42,111 nucleotides of DNA from Lachnospiraceae bacterium (GTDB taxonomy: Bacteria; Bacillota; Clostridia; Lachnospirales; Lachnospiraceae): contig JAFXGP010000112.1 in NCBI GenBank assembly GCA_017521195.1, forward strand, positions 1 through 42,111, given 5' to 3'. Below the pieces are notes generated by a model. It saw nothing but the letters and a program-made list of their open reading frames with translations. It ran no database searches and was not told the origin of the DNA. The position numbers were made by a program, and so were the translations under genes. Of this stretch, positions 7,841 to 15,532 are shown in pieces. Every line of letters begins with the position of its first letter. The first letter of the stretch is position 1.

Positions 7841-8530
7841 TTAAGCCATATTATCTTCGATAAAAGGTCGGATGACAATATCGTGTACACAACCTTCTTC
7901 GTTTTCGATGCAAGCTTTAATCATTTTAGCAACCGTTTCCGGTTTTAGGTAATTAGGATTTGCATTTGCTCTGAAGTTAGTATCGGTGCCACCGGGGTAC
8001 ACATTACAAACACCTATATGATCTGGTTTAACTTCTTTTAAGAGAATCTTGCTGATGCCTTCCATGGCATCTTTGGCAGCAGAGTAACTTCCTGCCATAG
8101 GATTGTTGAATAGACAACAAGTACTTAAAATGTTAACAAACAATCCTTGCTTCTTTTCTGCCATAAGAGGATAAATTTCCTGAATCATGCCCACCGCACT
8201 GACACAGTTTAATTCAAACATATATCTTAAATCATCTAAATTGATATCTACAACTTTATCTTTTTTCGTATTGGCTCCGGCATTGTTTACTAACACATCT
8301 ATGGTACCAAATTTTTCTTTTACATTTTCACAGAAAATGTGTCGTTTTTTATCATCTGTAATATCAAAACATTCGGAATATACATCACAATCATGAAGCT
8401 GCATCATCAAATCTTTCATTTTTTCTTCACTTCTTCCGCAAAGGGCAAGATTATATTCTTTTGATAAAAGAAGTGATAATGCTTTTCCAATCCCATCGGT
8501 TGCACCGGTAATAAGTACAGTTTTTTTCAT
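7841..8530 (-). CDS. Short-chain dehydrogenase/reductase (SDR)
   Basis: 229 aa, classical SDR. The nucleotide-binding motif TGATDGIG is near residue 8, NNAG near 85, the serine region NILSTCC near 137, and the catalytic YSAAK near 152, followed by the PGG motif. The substrate is not predictable; the first beta strand is followed by LCGRSEEK, a pattern often associated with NADP(H) preference. The start is the ATG complementary to 8528-8530, preceded by AAGAGGTATACAAAA; upstream in-frame codons do not look coding. It is divergent from the nuclease-like gene and has its own promoter. Confidence 0.88.
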   Translation of the reverse strand: MKKTVLITGATDGIGKALSLLLSKEYNLALCGRSEEKMKDLMMQLHDCDVYSECFDITDDKKRHIFCENVKEKFGTIDVLVNNAGANTKKDKVVDINLDDLRYMFELNCVSAVGMIQEIYPLMAEKKQGLFVNILSTCCLFNNPMAGSYSAAKDAMEGISKILLKEVKPDHIGVCNVYPGGTDTNFRANANPNYLKPETVAKMIKACIENEEGCVHDIVIRPFIEDNMA

Positions 8531-8563
8531 TTTTGTATACCTCTTGTATAAAATTATAACTTT

Positions 8564-8592
8564 ATTTTGAAGTGTGTTGGGATAGATGTCAA
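8564..8592 (-). promoter_or_regulatory. Likely promoter of the SDR gene
   Basis: On the minus strand: perfect TTGACA (8592-8587), 17-bp spacer, CAAAAT (8569-8564). The weak -10 lowers certainty. Confidence 0.5.
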
Positions 8593-8790
8593 GAAAAGTT
8601 TTTGTATTACTTTTTGAAATATAGAATTGACAGTTTCGAAAAAACGATATAGTATTTGTAGAAAGCATACATAAAATCTTAAAACCATATTTTATCATTT
8701 TTTGGCATTCACCATCTATTTACGATTCTATGAGACATATGCTGAGTTTTTACCAATTAAAATTTAATATCGAGAAAGGAATTGTTGCCG

Positions 8791-9633
8791 ATGACAAACA
8801 AACTGAAAGAACATTTTCCTATGATCCGAGATCGGGAAGAATCTGCGTTACTTGTAACTGATATCATAGTAGAATTGGAAGATGGAACTATTGCAAATGT
8901 AGAGGTACAAAAAGTAGGATATCATTTTCCGGGACAACGCAGTGCCTGTTATAGTGCAGATATGCTTTTACGACAATATAAACGTGTTCGAAATCAACAG
9001 AAAGATAAATTTTCTTATTATCAGATTAAAAGTGTATTTCTGATTGTCCTTTATGAATCCAGTCCCAAAGAATTAAAGGCGTTTCCACAGAGATACATCC
9101 ATCGCTCAAAGCAAATATTTGATAGCGGTTTACAGTTAGAATTATTACAGGAATACGTAATGATTTCCCTTGACATATTTCATATGACCATGCAAAATAA
9201 AAATATAGAAACGAAGCTGGAAGCATGGTTAACATTTTTAGCATGTGATTATCCGGAAAAAATTATTGAATTAATAATTAAGTTTCCGGAATTTAAGCCG
9301 ATGTATGAGACACTCTATCGTATGTGTCGGAATGTGGAGGGAGTTATGGGATTTTTTTCTGAAGAACTTAGAATTATGGACAAGAATTTAGTAGAATATA
9401 TGGTAGAAGAGCAACAAAAGGAAATTGAGGAAAATGAACGGATTATAAAAGAAATGAAAGAAGAAGCCGAAAGTATTAGGAAAGAAGTCGAAGCAAGTAA
9501 GAAAGAAGCCGAAGCGAGTAAGAAAGAAGCCGAAGCGAGTAAGAAAGAAGCTGAGGAAAGTAAAAAAATTATTAAAGAAAAGGATGAGCAAATCAGGAAA
9601 TTGGTGAAAGAGATAGAAGGATTTAAGAAATAA
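8791..9633 (+). CDS. PD-(D/E)XK (Rpn/transposase-like) family protein, apparently internally deleted
   Basis: 280 aa. The block LVTDIIVELEDGTIANVEVQK, with the QR..CYSADMLLRQYKRVR stretch after it, is characteristic of the PD-(D/E)XK nuclease family transposase/Rpn-like proteins that are multicopy in Lachnospiraceae. From memory of that family, MTNKLKEHFPMIRDREE is the usual N-terminus and is normally followed by about 90 residues (an EEFLDFCTG...LYD region) before the catalytic block. Here the two are joined directly at REES-ALLVTD, suggesting an in-frame deletion. The acidic core residues are kept. The C-terminal third is a coiled coil with a perfect heptad repeat (about residues 230-260). 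Start ATG 8791 is preceded by GAAAGGA; an upstream TTG at 8782 is possible. Activity is doubtful. Confidence 0.75.
   Translation: MTNKLKEHFPMIRDREESALLVTDIIVELEDGTIANVEVQKVGYHFPGQRSACYSADMLLRQYKRVRNQQKDKFSYYQIKSVFLIVLYESSPKELKAFPQRYIHRSKQIFDSGLQLELLQEYVMISLDIFHMTMQNKNIETKLEAWLTFLACDYPEKIIELIIKFPEFKPMYETLYRMCRNVEGVMGFFSEELRIMDKNLVEYMVEEQQKEIEENERIIKEMKEEAESIRKEVEASKKEAEASKKEAEASKKEAEESKKIIKEKDEQIRKLVKEIEGFKK
9484..9567 (+). repeat. Four 21-bp tandem repeats inside the nuclease-like gene
   Basis: Four in-tandem units starting at 9484, 9505, 9526 and 9547; each encodes the heptad EAEASKK or a close variant (EVEASKK, EAEESKK). The middle units are nearly identical in DNA, so copy number could change by slippage without shifting frame, altering coiled-coil length. 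Confidence 0.9.
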
Positions 9634-9640
9634 TAGTAAG

Positions 9641-9668
9641 AAAACTCCCTATTTTAGGGAGTTTTTTT
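9641..9668 (+). terminator. Rho-independent terminator of the nuclease-like gene
   Basis: AAAACTCCCTA (9641-9651) pairs perfectly with TAGGGAGTTTT (9655-9665), followed by more T residues. Confidence 0.92.
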
Positions 9669-9669
9669 G

Positions 9670-9698
9670 TTGCAATCCCGCATTACCTTATATATAAT
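9670..9698 (+). promoter_or_regulatory. Strong SigA promoter of the hydratase gene
   Basis: TTGCAA (9670-9675), 17-bp spacer, TATAAT (9693-9698). Start predicted near 9705. Confidence 0.75.
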
Positions 9699-9708
9699 AA
9701 AAAGAACT

Positions 9709-9722
9709 TGTCTAATTAGACA
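9709..9722. promoter_or_regulatory. Palindromic operator TGTCTAATTAGACA
   Basis: A perfect 14-bp palindrome beginning about 10 bp after the -10 hexamer, overlapping the first transcribed bases. The position is that of a classical repressor site. The repressor is not identified; the palindrome does not recur elsewhere in the intergenic DNA that I checked. Confidence 0.6.
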
Positions 9723-9760
9723 TCAGCAGAGTAAAGTGAAAAAGAACGGAGGAAACCGTA

Positions 9761-12049
9761 ATGATTAAATTATTGGAAGGCGGAGCTTATCTGTTAAATG
9801 GTTGTGAAATCATTGCAGACCGGGGCGATGCTTTAAATGAAGTAAAAGCAAAAACAGGAAAAGGCGTAAGTAAAGAAGCGGCAAAGCAGGCGACTATTGC
9901 TTACGATATTTTAAAAGCACATAATACATCAGATAACATGGATAAGTTAAGAATCAAATTTGATAAATTAACTTCCCATGATATTACTTTCGTAGGTATT
10001 ATCCAGACTGCCAGAGCATCAGGACTTGAAAAATTTCCGATTCCCTATGTGTTAACTAACTGCCACAACTCTCTTTGTGCAGTAGGGGGAACCATCAACG
10101 AAGATGACCACATGTTTGGACTTACCTGCGCCAAAAAATACGGCGGGGTATATGTACCACCTCACCAGGCTGTTATTCATCAGTTTGCCCGTGAAATATT
10201 AGCAGGTGGCGGAAGAATGATTTTAGGCTCTGACTCTCATACACGTTATGGTGCTTTAGGTACTATGGCTATGGGTGAAGGCGGACCGGAATTAGTAAAA
10301 CAGCTATTGAACCAGACATATGACATTAATATGCCGGGTGTAGTAGGGGTGTACTTAACCGGTGAACCGATGAAAGGTGTAGGTCCTCAGGACGTAGCAC
10401 TGGCTATTATCGGAACAGTATTCAAAAATGGTTATGTAAAAAATAAAGTAATGGAATTCGTAGGACCGGGTGTCAGTAGCTTAAGTGCAGACTTCCGTAT
10501 CGGTATCGATGTAATGACCACAGAGACTACCTGTCTTTCTTCTATTTGGAGAACCGATGACGAAATCAAAGATTTCTATGAAATCCATGGAAGAAAAGAA
10601 GATTACAAAGAATTAAATCCGGGCGAAGTTGCTTACTATGACGGTATGATTGTAGTGGATCTTGGAAAAGTAAAACCAATGATTGCTATGCCTTTCCATC
10701 CAAGCAATACATACACTATTGAAGAAGTAAATCAGAATTTAGGCGATATTTTAGCAGAAGTAGAAAAGGCTGCATTGGTAAGCTTAGATGGTGCAGTACA
10801 TTACTCTTTACAGGATAAAGTAAGAAACGGCAAATTCTATGTGGATCAGGGTATTATCGCAGGTTGTGCCGGTGGTGGATTTGAAAATATTTGTGCAGCA
10901 GCAGATATCTTAAAAGGACAGTATATTGGAGCAGATGAATTTACCTTAAGTGTATATCCTGCTTCTACACCAATTTATATGGAATTGATTAAAAACGGAT
11001 GTGCGGCAACCTTAATGGAAACAGGAGCAATTTTGAAAACTGCTTTCTGCGGACCATGTTTCGGTGCCGGAGATACTCCTGCTAATAATGCATTCAGTAT
11101 CCGTCATTCTACAAGAAACTTCCCGAACCGTGAAGGTTCTAAGTTACAGAGCGGACAGATTTCTTCCGTTGCATTAATGGATGCTCGTTCTATCGCAGCA
11201 ACAGCAGCAAATAAAGGTTTATTGACACCTGCAACAGATTTTGATGGTACTATCGGCAAATATAAATACAACTTTGATTCCAAGATTTACGCGAACCGTG
11301 TCTTTGATTCCAAAGGCGTGGCAGATCCAAGTGTAGAAATTAAATTTGGTCCAAATATTAAGGACTGGCCGACAATGACAGAATTACCGGAAAACTTATT
11401 GCTTCGTGTGGTAAGTGAAATCCATGATCCTGTAACCACAACAGATGAATTGATTCCATCCGGTGAAACTTCTTCTTACCGTTCTAACCCATTAGGACTT
11501 GCTGAATTTACCTTATCCAGAAAAGATCCTAAATATGTAGGACTTGCAAAAGACATTCAGGTGGCTCAGAAGGCAGTTATGGAAGGTAAATGTCCGTTAG
11601 AAGTAAAACCTGAATTAAAAGAAATTATGGCAACCGTGCAGACACAGTTCCCTAATGCAGGTGAAGGAAATATGGGATTTGGTTCCACTATCTTTGCTGT
11701 AAAACCGGGTGATGGTTCTGCCAGAGAACAGGCAGCAAGCTGTCAGAAGGTATTAGGCGGATGGGCAAACATTGCCAACGAATATGCTACTAAGAGATAT
11801 CGTTCTAACTTAATTAACTGGGGAATGCTTCCTCTGTTAATCAAGGAAGGAGAACTTCCATTTGCAAACTTAGATTATATTTTCTTCCCAGGCATTCGTA
11901 AAGCAGTAGAAGAAAAAGATGCTGTAATCAAAGCTTACGCAGTAAAAGATGGTAGTTTAGTAGAATTTGAAATGACCTTAGGTGAATTAACAGACGAAGA
12001 ACGTCAGATTATTTTAGACGGATGTTTGATTAACTATAACAGAGTATAA
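9761..12049 (+). CDS. Aconitase-superfamily hydratase with 4Fe-4S ligands
   Basis: 762 aa, the usual length of the uncharacterised aconitase-like hydratases related to E. coli YbhJ. The three iron-sulfur cysteines are recognisable: Cys369 in [10 protein letters not shown] and Cys430/Cys433 in [12 protein letters not shown]. The block [21 protein letters not shown] corresponds to the aconitase substrate-binding arginine region, and a C-terminal swivel-type domain follows (about residues 600-760). The first cysteine does not sit in the standard GSCTNS of true aconitases, so the substrate is probably not citrate. No citrate-cycle neighbours are present. Start ATG 9761 follows ACGGAGGAAACCGTA. 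Single-gene unit with its own promoter, operator palindrome and terminator. Confidence 0.88.
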   Translation: MIKLLEGGAYLLNGCEIIADRGDALNEVKAKTGKGVSKEAAKQATIAYDILKAHNTSDNMDKLRIKFDKLTSHDITFVGIIQTARASGLEKFPIPYVLTNCHNSLCAVGGTINEDDHMFGLTCAKKYGGVYVPPHQAVIHQFAREILAGGGRMILGSDSHTRYGALGTMAMGEGGPELVKQLLNQTYDINMPGVVGVYLTGEPMKGVGPQDVALAIIGTVFKNGYVKNKVMEFVGPGVSSLSADFRIGIDVMTTETTCLSSIWRTDDEIKDFYEIHGRKEDYKELNPGEVAYYDGMIVVDLGKVKPMIAMPFHPSNTYTIEEVNQNLGDILAEVEKAALVSLDGAVHYSLQDKVRNGKFYVDQGIIAGCAGGGFENICAAADILKGQYIGADEFTLSVYPASTPIYMELIKNGCAATLMETGAILKTAFCGPCFGAGDTPANNAFSIRHSTRNFPNREGSKLQSGQISSVALMDARSIAATAANKGLLTPATDFDGTIGKYKYNFDSKIYANRVFDSKGVADPSVEIKFGPNIKDWPTMTELPENLLLRVVSEIHDPVTTTDELIPSGETSSYRSNPLGLAEFTLSRKDPKYVGLAKDIQVAQKAVMEGKCPLEVKPELKEIMATVQTQFPNAGEGNMGFGSTIFAVKPGDGSAREQAASCQKVLGGWANIANEYATKRYRSNLINWGMLPLLIKEGELPFANLDYIFFPGIRKAVEEKDAVIKAYAVKDGSLVEFEMTLGELTDEERQIILDGCLINYNRV

Positions 12050-12058
12050 TAAATGTTT

Positions 12059-12088
12059 AAAGGAGAGTTAGTGATAACTCTCCTTTTT
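12059..12088 (+). terminator. Rho-independent terminator of the hydratase gene
   Basis: Perfect 12-bp stem AAAGGAGAGTTA (12059-12070) / TAACTCTCCTTT (12075-12086), GTGA loop, T-run. Confidence 0.93.
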
Positions 12089-12100
12089 ATAATATAAGCC

Positions 12101-12127
12101 TAAAGTTTTAAGAAAGAGTGACGAAAT
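12101..12127 (+). promoter_or_regulatory. Sigma-28 (SigD/FliA)-type promoter of the EF-hand gene
   Basis: TAAAGTTT (12101-12108) is a full match to the sigma-28 -35 consensus. After 11 nt comes GACGAAAT (12120-12127), which agrees with GCCGATAT at six of eight positions. It is the first promoter-like element after the hydratase terminator. Confidence 0.55.
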
Positions 12128-12185
12128 ATTAAGTACATGGAAGCAAGTTTGGCCAACTTGTATAAGTGAATATAGACAGAACCAC

Positions 12186-12232
12186 GGAGGGTATGTGATA
12201 AGAAAAAAGGATTTTTTTGTTACATACTCTTT
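12186..12232 (+). other. Leader hairpin that would mask a GGAGG sequence
   Basis: GGAGGGTATGT (12186-12196) pairs with ACATACTCTTT (12222-12232) including G-T wobbles, continued inward by A6/T6 pairing. A short T-run follows. It lies in the long (about 210 nt) leader of the EF-hand gene and may act as an attenuator or hide a binding site. A near-palindrome CAAGTTTGGCCAACTTG lies upstream near 12144. Confidence 0.4.
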
Positions 12233-12345
12233 TTATATGAGTGCAGGTAATTTGTATCAGATAAAAAGTAAATATGCTTGCAGTTCAAAACAGGGAAGTG
12301 AGACATATAAAGGACCACTGTCAGGAAAGGAAAATATAATATTAC

Positions 12346-13515
12346 TTGAAAATAGATTCTTCTTATATAGGAATGGAATCCGGCAGGACATACCAGTCTG
12401 CTTCAACAAGGAAGTTATCATTTCGGGTACAGATAGGAAGTGCTGATATTAATTCAAAAATGAGTGATGGATTAAATGACGATGAATTGATAGGAGAGCA
12501 TGCATTAAATAAACAGAATAAAGAAAATACCGAAGAACAGATACAAGATACAGCAGAAAATGAGATAACAAATGCTCAGGGGAAACTAAATCAATTTTCA
12601 CCAATAAGAAGAATTCCCCATGTAAACAGGGTGGAAGAATACAATGCGATAGAGGATATCAGACAGCAATGTATCTTTTATTTATGGACTATTTTTTTCG
12701 GAAAAAGCAGAGCTAATGAAATGGCAGATAAGATGGGAATTAATTCCTATAATGGAATGAGTTCTAATGGATGGCAGACAAGCGGGCAATTACAGCAGCT
12801 ACAGCCGATGCCTGTAAAAATGATGTCTCTTACAGCGGAAAGTGAAACTCTGTACATGGAATCAGAAACTACATCTTTTTCCACAGTAGGAACAGTAAAA
12901 ACTGCAGACGGAAGAGAAATTAATTTTAATTTGGATGTATCCATGAGTCGTAGTTTTACCAAATACACCAAGGAAACTGTGGAAACAGTAGGGAATTTTA
13001 TAGACCCACTGGTAATTAATCTTAATGGAAATATTGCAGAGGTATCGGATCAAAAATTCTATTTTGATTTGAATGCGGATGGAGAGGAGGAAGCTATTTC
13101 CAGACTCTGTGAAGATAGTGGTTATCTGGCATTGGATTTAAATGAAGATGGTAAAATTAATGATGGTTCAGAGCTGTTTGGAACTAAGTCGGGAGACGGA
13201 TTTGCAGATTTAGCTGTATATGATGAAGATAAAAATGGATGGATTGACGAAAATGATGATATCTGGAACAAATTGAAAATCTGGGTACAGGATGAAAACG
13301 GCAATTCTAAATTATATTCTTTGGCAGAGCAGGGGGTAGGAGCTATTTGTCTGCAAAATGTTTCTACAGAATTTGGACAACGGGGAACGGATGGAGAGAT
13401 AAATGCAGCCATACGTAACACGGGTATTTTTCTCTATGAAAATGGAGCAGCAGGAACAATTCAGCATTTAAATCATGTTGTAAACCAAGAAGAAAAATTA
13501 GCACAATACGCATAG
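12346..13515 (+). CDS. Protein with EF-hand-like calcium motifs, unknown function
   Basis: 389 aa from a TTG start. The N-terminus KIDSSYIGMESGRTYQS resembles, from memory, that of other uncharacterised Lachnospiraceae proteins of this type, which is why I keep the TTG although the nearest AAAGGA site is about 14 nt away. There is no signal peptide or membrane segment. Residues 40-80 are acidic and disordered. Calcium-loop-like repeats occur at DLNADGEEE (about 241), DLNEDGKINDGSELFG (about 264) and DEDKNGWIDENDD (about 293), as in EF-hand/dockerin-like or VCBS-type proteins. The sigma-28-type promoter suggests co-regulation with motility. The next gene (spoIID-like) starts about 90 nt downstream with its own candidate promoter. 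Confidence 0.75.
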   Translation: MKIDSSYIGMESGRTYQSASTRKLSFRVQIGSADINSKMSDGLNDDELIGEHALNKQNKENTEEQIQDTAENEITNAQGKLNQFSPIRRIPHVNRVEEYNAIEDIRQQCIFYLWTIFFGKSRANEMADKMGINSYNGMSSNGWQTSGQLQQLQPMPVKMMSLTAESETLYMESETTSFSTVGTVKTADGREINFNLDVSMSRSFTKYTKETVETVGNFIDPLVINLNGNIAEVSDQKFYFDLNADGEEEAISRLCEDSGYLALDLNEDGKINDGSELFGTKSGDGFADLAVYDEDKNGWIDENDDIWNKLKIWVQDENGNSKLYSLAEQGVGAICLQNVSTEFGQRGTDGEINAAIRNTGIFLYENGAAGTIQHLNHVVNQEEKLAQYA

Positions 13516-13536
13516 GGGAAAATAAGGAATAATTTC

Positions 13537-13598
13537 AAATATGCATAAATTGAACAAGCCCACAATAGAATAAATAGTAGATTGTAAAACAGGTGGGC
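13537..13598 (+). promoter_or_regulatory. Candidate sigma-E promoter and RBS-masking inverted repeat before the spoIID-like gene
   Basis: AAATATG (13537-13543) and CCCACAAT (13559-13566) with a 15-bp spacer match the sigma-E consensus KMATATT / CATACANT at 5/7 and 6/8 positions. The -10 overlaps GCCCAC (13558-13563), which can pair with GTGGGC (13593-13598), part of the ribosome binding site. No T-run follows. This is the weakest of three similar arrangements in the window. Confidence 0.35.
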
Positions 13599-13604
13599 AA
13601 AATA

Positions 13605-14573
13605 ATGAAAATCAGAGTTTTGAAAAAAAGAGAAAAAGGAAGAGAAAAGGCAAAAATCTTTTTGCCTGCTCTTCTTTTTTTAATTGTATTTCCATATATT
13701 ATTAGTGGTTTTAGTGGACAAGAAAAACAAATATTTGCAAACGAAGAAGTGCCGGGACAAATCTGGGTTCTTGAAAAGAAATTTTGGGGAACCGGGAAAG
13801 TGCCTCTGGAAGAATATCTGGTGGGAATGATGGCTGCTACAATTCCGGCAGAATATGAGCCTGAAACGTTAAAAGCACAGGCTATTATATTGCGCTCCTT
13901 TTGTATGAATCATATGGAAAAAGAAAACGGGGAAAAAATCATTCGTGATGATGTTATAAAAGAATATTATATGCGGGTTTCGCAATGTGAAGAAATCTGG
14001 CAAGAAAATACAGAAGTTAACTTGCAAAAACTGCAGGAAGCGGTAAAAGAAACAAAAGGAATGATAGTGGTATGTAACGGAGATATAGTGGAACCTTCTT
14101 TTTGTAGAATGAGTAATGGAAAAACCAGAGATGTTACGGAATATGTAATGCGCAGGGAAAAGTATTCTTACATGAAATCCGTTGCATGTGAGAGGGATAA
14201 AATGGCTGCGGATTATGTACAATATGTTAAATTTTCTCACAAAGATTTTGAGGAAATAATAAAGAATATGATATCAGATAAAAATGCAAAGCTGGAAAAA
14301 TTAATCATATACAGGGATAAAAACGATTATGTCAAGGAAATACATATTGGAGAAAAAGTGATTGACGGAGAAGAATTCCGGAAGAGTTTTAATTTAGTAT
14401 CTTCGTGTTATTCTTTGGAAATCATAAATAATGCAATTGAAATACAGACAAAAGGTATCGGTCATGGTTTTGGATTTTCACAGTATGAGGCAGACCGTCT
14501 GGCTCAAGAAGGGAATAACTATACTTATTTGTTAAAATATTTTTTTGACAATATTGAACTGGAAAAAGTCTGA
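13605..14573 (+). CDS. spoIID: SpoIID/LytB-family protein with an altered catalytic site
   Basis: 322 aa. A membrane anchor at residues 17-36 is followed by a SpoIID/LytB domain. SpoIID is a peptidoglycan lytic transglycosylase that works with SpoIIM and SpoIIP during engulfment. Recognisable blocks are VPLEEYLVGMMAATIPAEYE (67-86), TLKAQAIILRSF, and SNGKTRD in place of the usual SGG(R/K)T. The conserved Glu in the A-x-E-(M/I)-P block, which I take to be the catalytic Glu88 of B. subtilis SpoIID, is Thr79 here. Start ATG 13605 fits AGGTGGG at a 7-nt spacing. The adjacent SpoIIQ-like gene is the standard clostridial spoIID-spoIIQ pairing, so the role in engulfment is likely despite the substitution. 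Confidence 0.85.
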   Translation: MKIRVLKKREKGREKAKIFLPALLFLIVFPYIISGFSGQEKQIFANEEVPGQIWVLEKKFWGTGKVPLEEYLVGMMAATIPAEYEPETLKAQAIILRSFCMNHMEKENGEKIIRDDVIKEYYMRVSQCEEIWQENTEVNLQKLQEAVKETKGMIVVCNGDIVEPSFCRMSNGKTRDVTEYVMRREKYSYMKSVACERDKMAADYVQYVKFSHKDFEEIIKNMISDKNAKLEKLIIYRDKNDYVKEIHIGEKVIDGEEFRKSFNLVSSCYSLEIINNAIEIQTKGIGHGFGFSQYEADRLAQEGNNYTYLLKYFFDNIELEKV

Positions 14574-14590
14574 GAATCTTTAGAAATTAC

Positions 14591-14618
14591 GTATAAAGAT
14601 AAAGTCATAGGAAAAACT
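14591..14618 (+). promoter_or_regulatory. Candidate sigma-F (forespore) promoter of the spoIIQ-like gene
   Basis: GTATA (14591-14595), 14-bp spacer, GGAAAAACT (14610-14618). This matches GYATA / GGNNANANT fully, with a spacer about one base short of the norm. B. subtilis spoIIQ is a known sigma-F target. Confidence 0.5.
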
Positions 14619-14639
14619 AAGGGAAAAGGAGGAAGAAAC

Positions 14640-15413
14640 ATGAAGAGAAAAAGGAAAAATCAAAAAAGGGAAAAATTGATAATGTTAGGTTCCAGTCTGT
14701 TTGTACTTACAGCTCTTACGGTAACAGGAATTTATGTAAAGGAAAAAACAACAAAACAGGAGGACGGCTATGTGGTGGATTTATCACAACTGGAAATTAG
14801 TGATGAACCGGACATAACAGCGGAAAATACCATTCCTCAATTGCCGGAAGATTCCAGAGAAGTATCTTCTGATAAAATCGAAAACAGAGATAGCTTATCA
14901 GGGGAAAACAGTTATGATTTTTGGGAAGAAACACCTCTGGATACTCCCATGGAAGAAGAGATATTGGATTTTTTTGTGAGTGAAGAAGAGGAATTAAACT
15001 TTTCGGAAGAAGAACAATTATTGTGGCCGATAGTAGGAAATGTTTTGATTAATTACAGCATGGATAAACCGGTATACTTTTCTACTTTGGAACAATATAA
15101 ATATCATCCTGCTATTGTAATACAGGCGAAAGAAGGACAGCGGGTGGTAGCACCGGCTAAAGGTAAAGTGAGTAAAATAGAAAAAACGCAAGAACTTGGC
15201 AATGTTATAACCATGGATATCGGAAGCGGTTATGAAGTGATTTGTGGTCAGCTGTCCAATTTACAGGTAAAAGAAGGAGACATGGTAGAAAAAGGAGCAT
15301 ATATTGCAGATGTAGCAGCACCTACCAAATATTATAGTGTAGAAGGAGTAAATGTATATTTTGCTTTGAAGAAGGATGGCACAGCGGTAAATCCTTTGAC
15401 AAAATTGCAATAG
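14640..15413 (+). CDS. spoIIQ: SpoIIQ-like protein with a degenerate M23/LytM domain
   Basis: 257 aa. A Lys/Arg-rich N-terminus and one membrane segment (about 13-33), then an acidic linker (about 45-125), then a LytM-like fold (about 128-257). The metal-binding residues are mostly lost: the HxxxD motif reads HPAIV (His156 kept, Asp replaced by Val160), the central Y-x-H-L region reads CGQLS, and the final HxH reads NVY (238-240). It is therefore probably structural. In B. subtilis the inactive SpoIIQ binds SpoIIIAH to bridge forespore and mother-cell membranes. Position after the spoIID-like gene and the sigma-F-like promoter support the call. Start ATG 14640 after AAAGGAGGAAGAAAC. Confidence 0.82.
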   Translation: MKRKRKNQKREKLIMLGSSLFVLTALTVTGIYVKEKTTKQEDGYVVDLSQLEISDEPDITAENTIPQLPEDSREVSSDKIENRDSLSGENSYDFWEETPLDTPMEEEILDFFVSEEEELNFSEEEQLLWPIVGNVLINYSMDKPVYFSTLEQYKYHPAIVIQAKEGQRVVAPAKGKVSKIEKTQELGNVITMDIGSGYEVICGQLSNLQVKEGDMVEKGAYIADVAAPTKYYSVEGVNVYFALKKDGTAVNPLTKLQ

Positions 15414-15431
15414 AATATCAAGAACCCGTGC

Positions 15432-15460
15432 TTTACCTAAAGTCGTGTTCGGGTTATAAT
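15432..15460 (+). promoter_or_regulatory. Likely SigA promoter of the degenerate-GH9 lipoprotein gene
   Basis: TTTACC (15432-15437), 17-bp spacer, TATAAT (15455-15460). The strong -10 directly abuts the left arm of the inverted repeat at 15461. Confidence 0.5.
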
Positions 15461-15510
15461 ATATAACAGTTTAGCCGGCGGTGCTTCGCATTAAGGTTAA
15501 ACTGTTATAT
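15461..15510. other. Large 16-bp inverted repeat between promoter and coding region
   Basis: ATATAACAGTTTAGCC (15461-15476) pairs with GGTTAAACTGTTATAT (15495-15510), one G-T wobble, 18-nt loop. It could be the terminator of the spoIIQ-like gene, an operator overlapping the transcription start, or a leader hairpin. No long T-run follows. Confidence 0.6.
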
Positions 15511-15532
15511 TTGTGAAAAGGAGGAAAAATCG

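Noticed and set aside
8722-8768. ACGATTCTA with a TTTAAT about 33 nt further, resembling the LytTR operator.
   Set aside because: The distal half-site is absent and only about 11 of 30 operator positions match; it is likely chance.
12195-12446. An 83-codon frame with GTG start after GGAGG.
   Set aside because: It overlaps the EF-hand gene by about 100 nt in another frame, its start lies in a strong hairpin, and the protein has no recognisable composition or motif.
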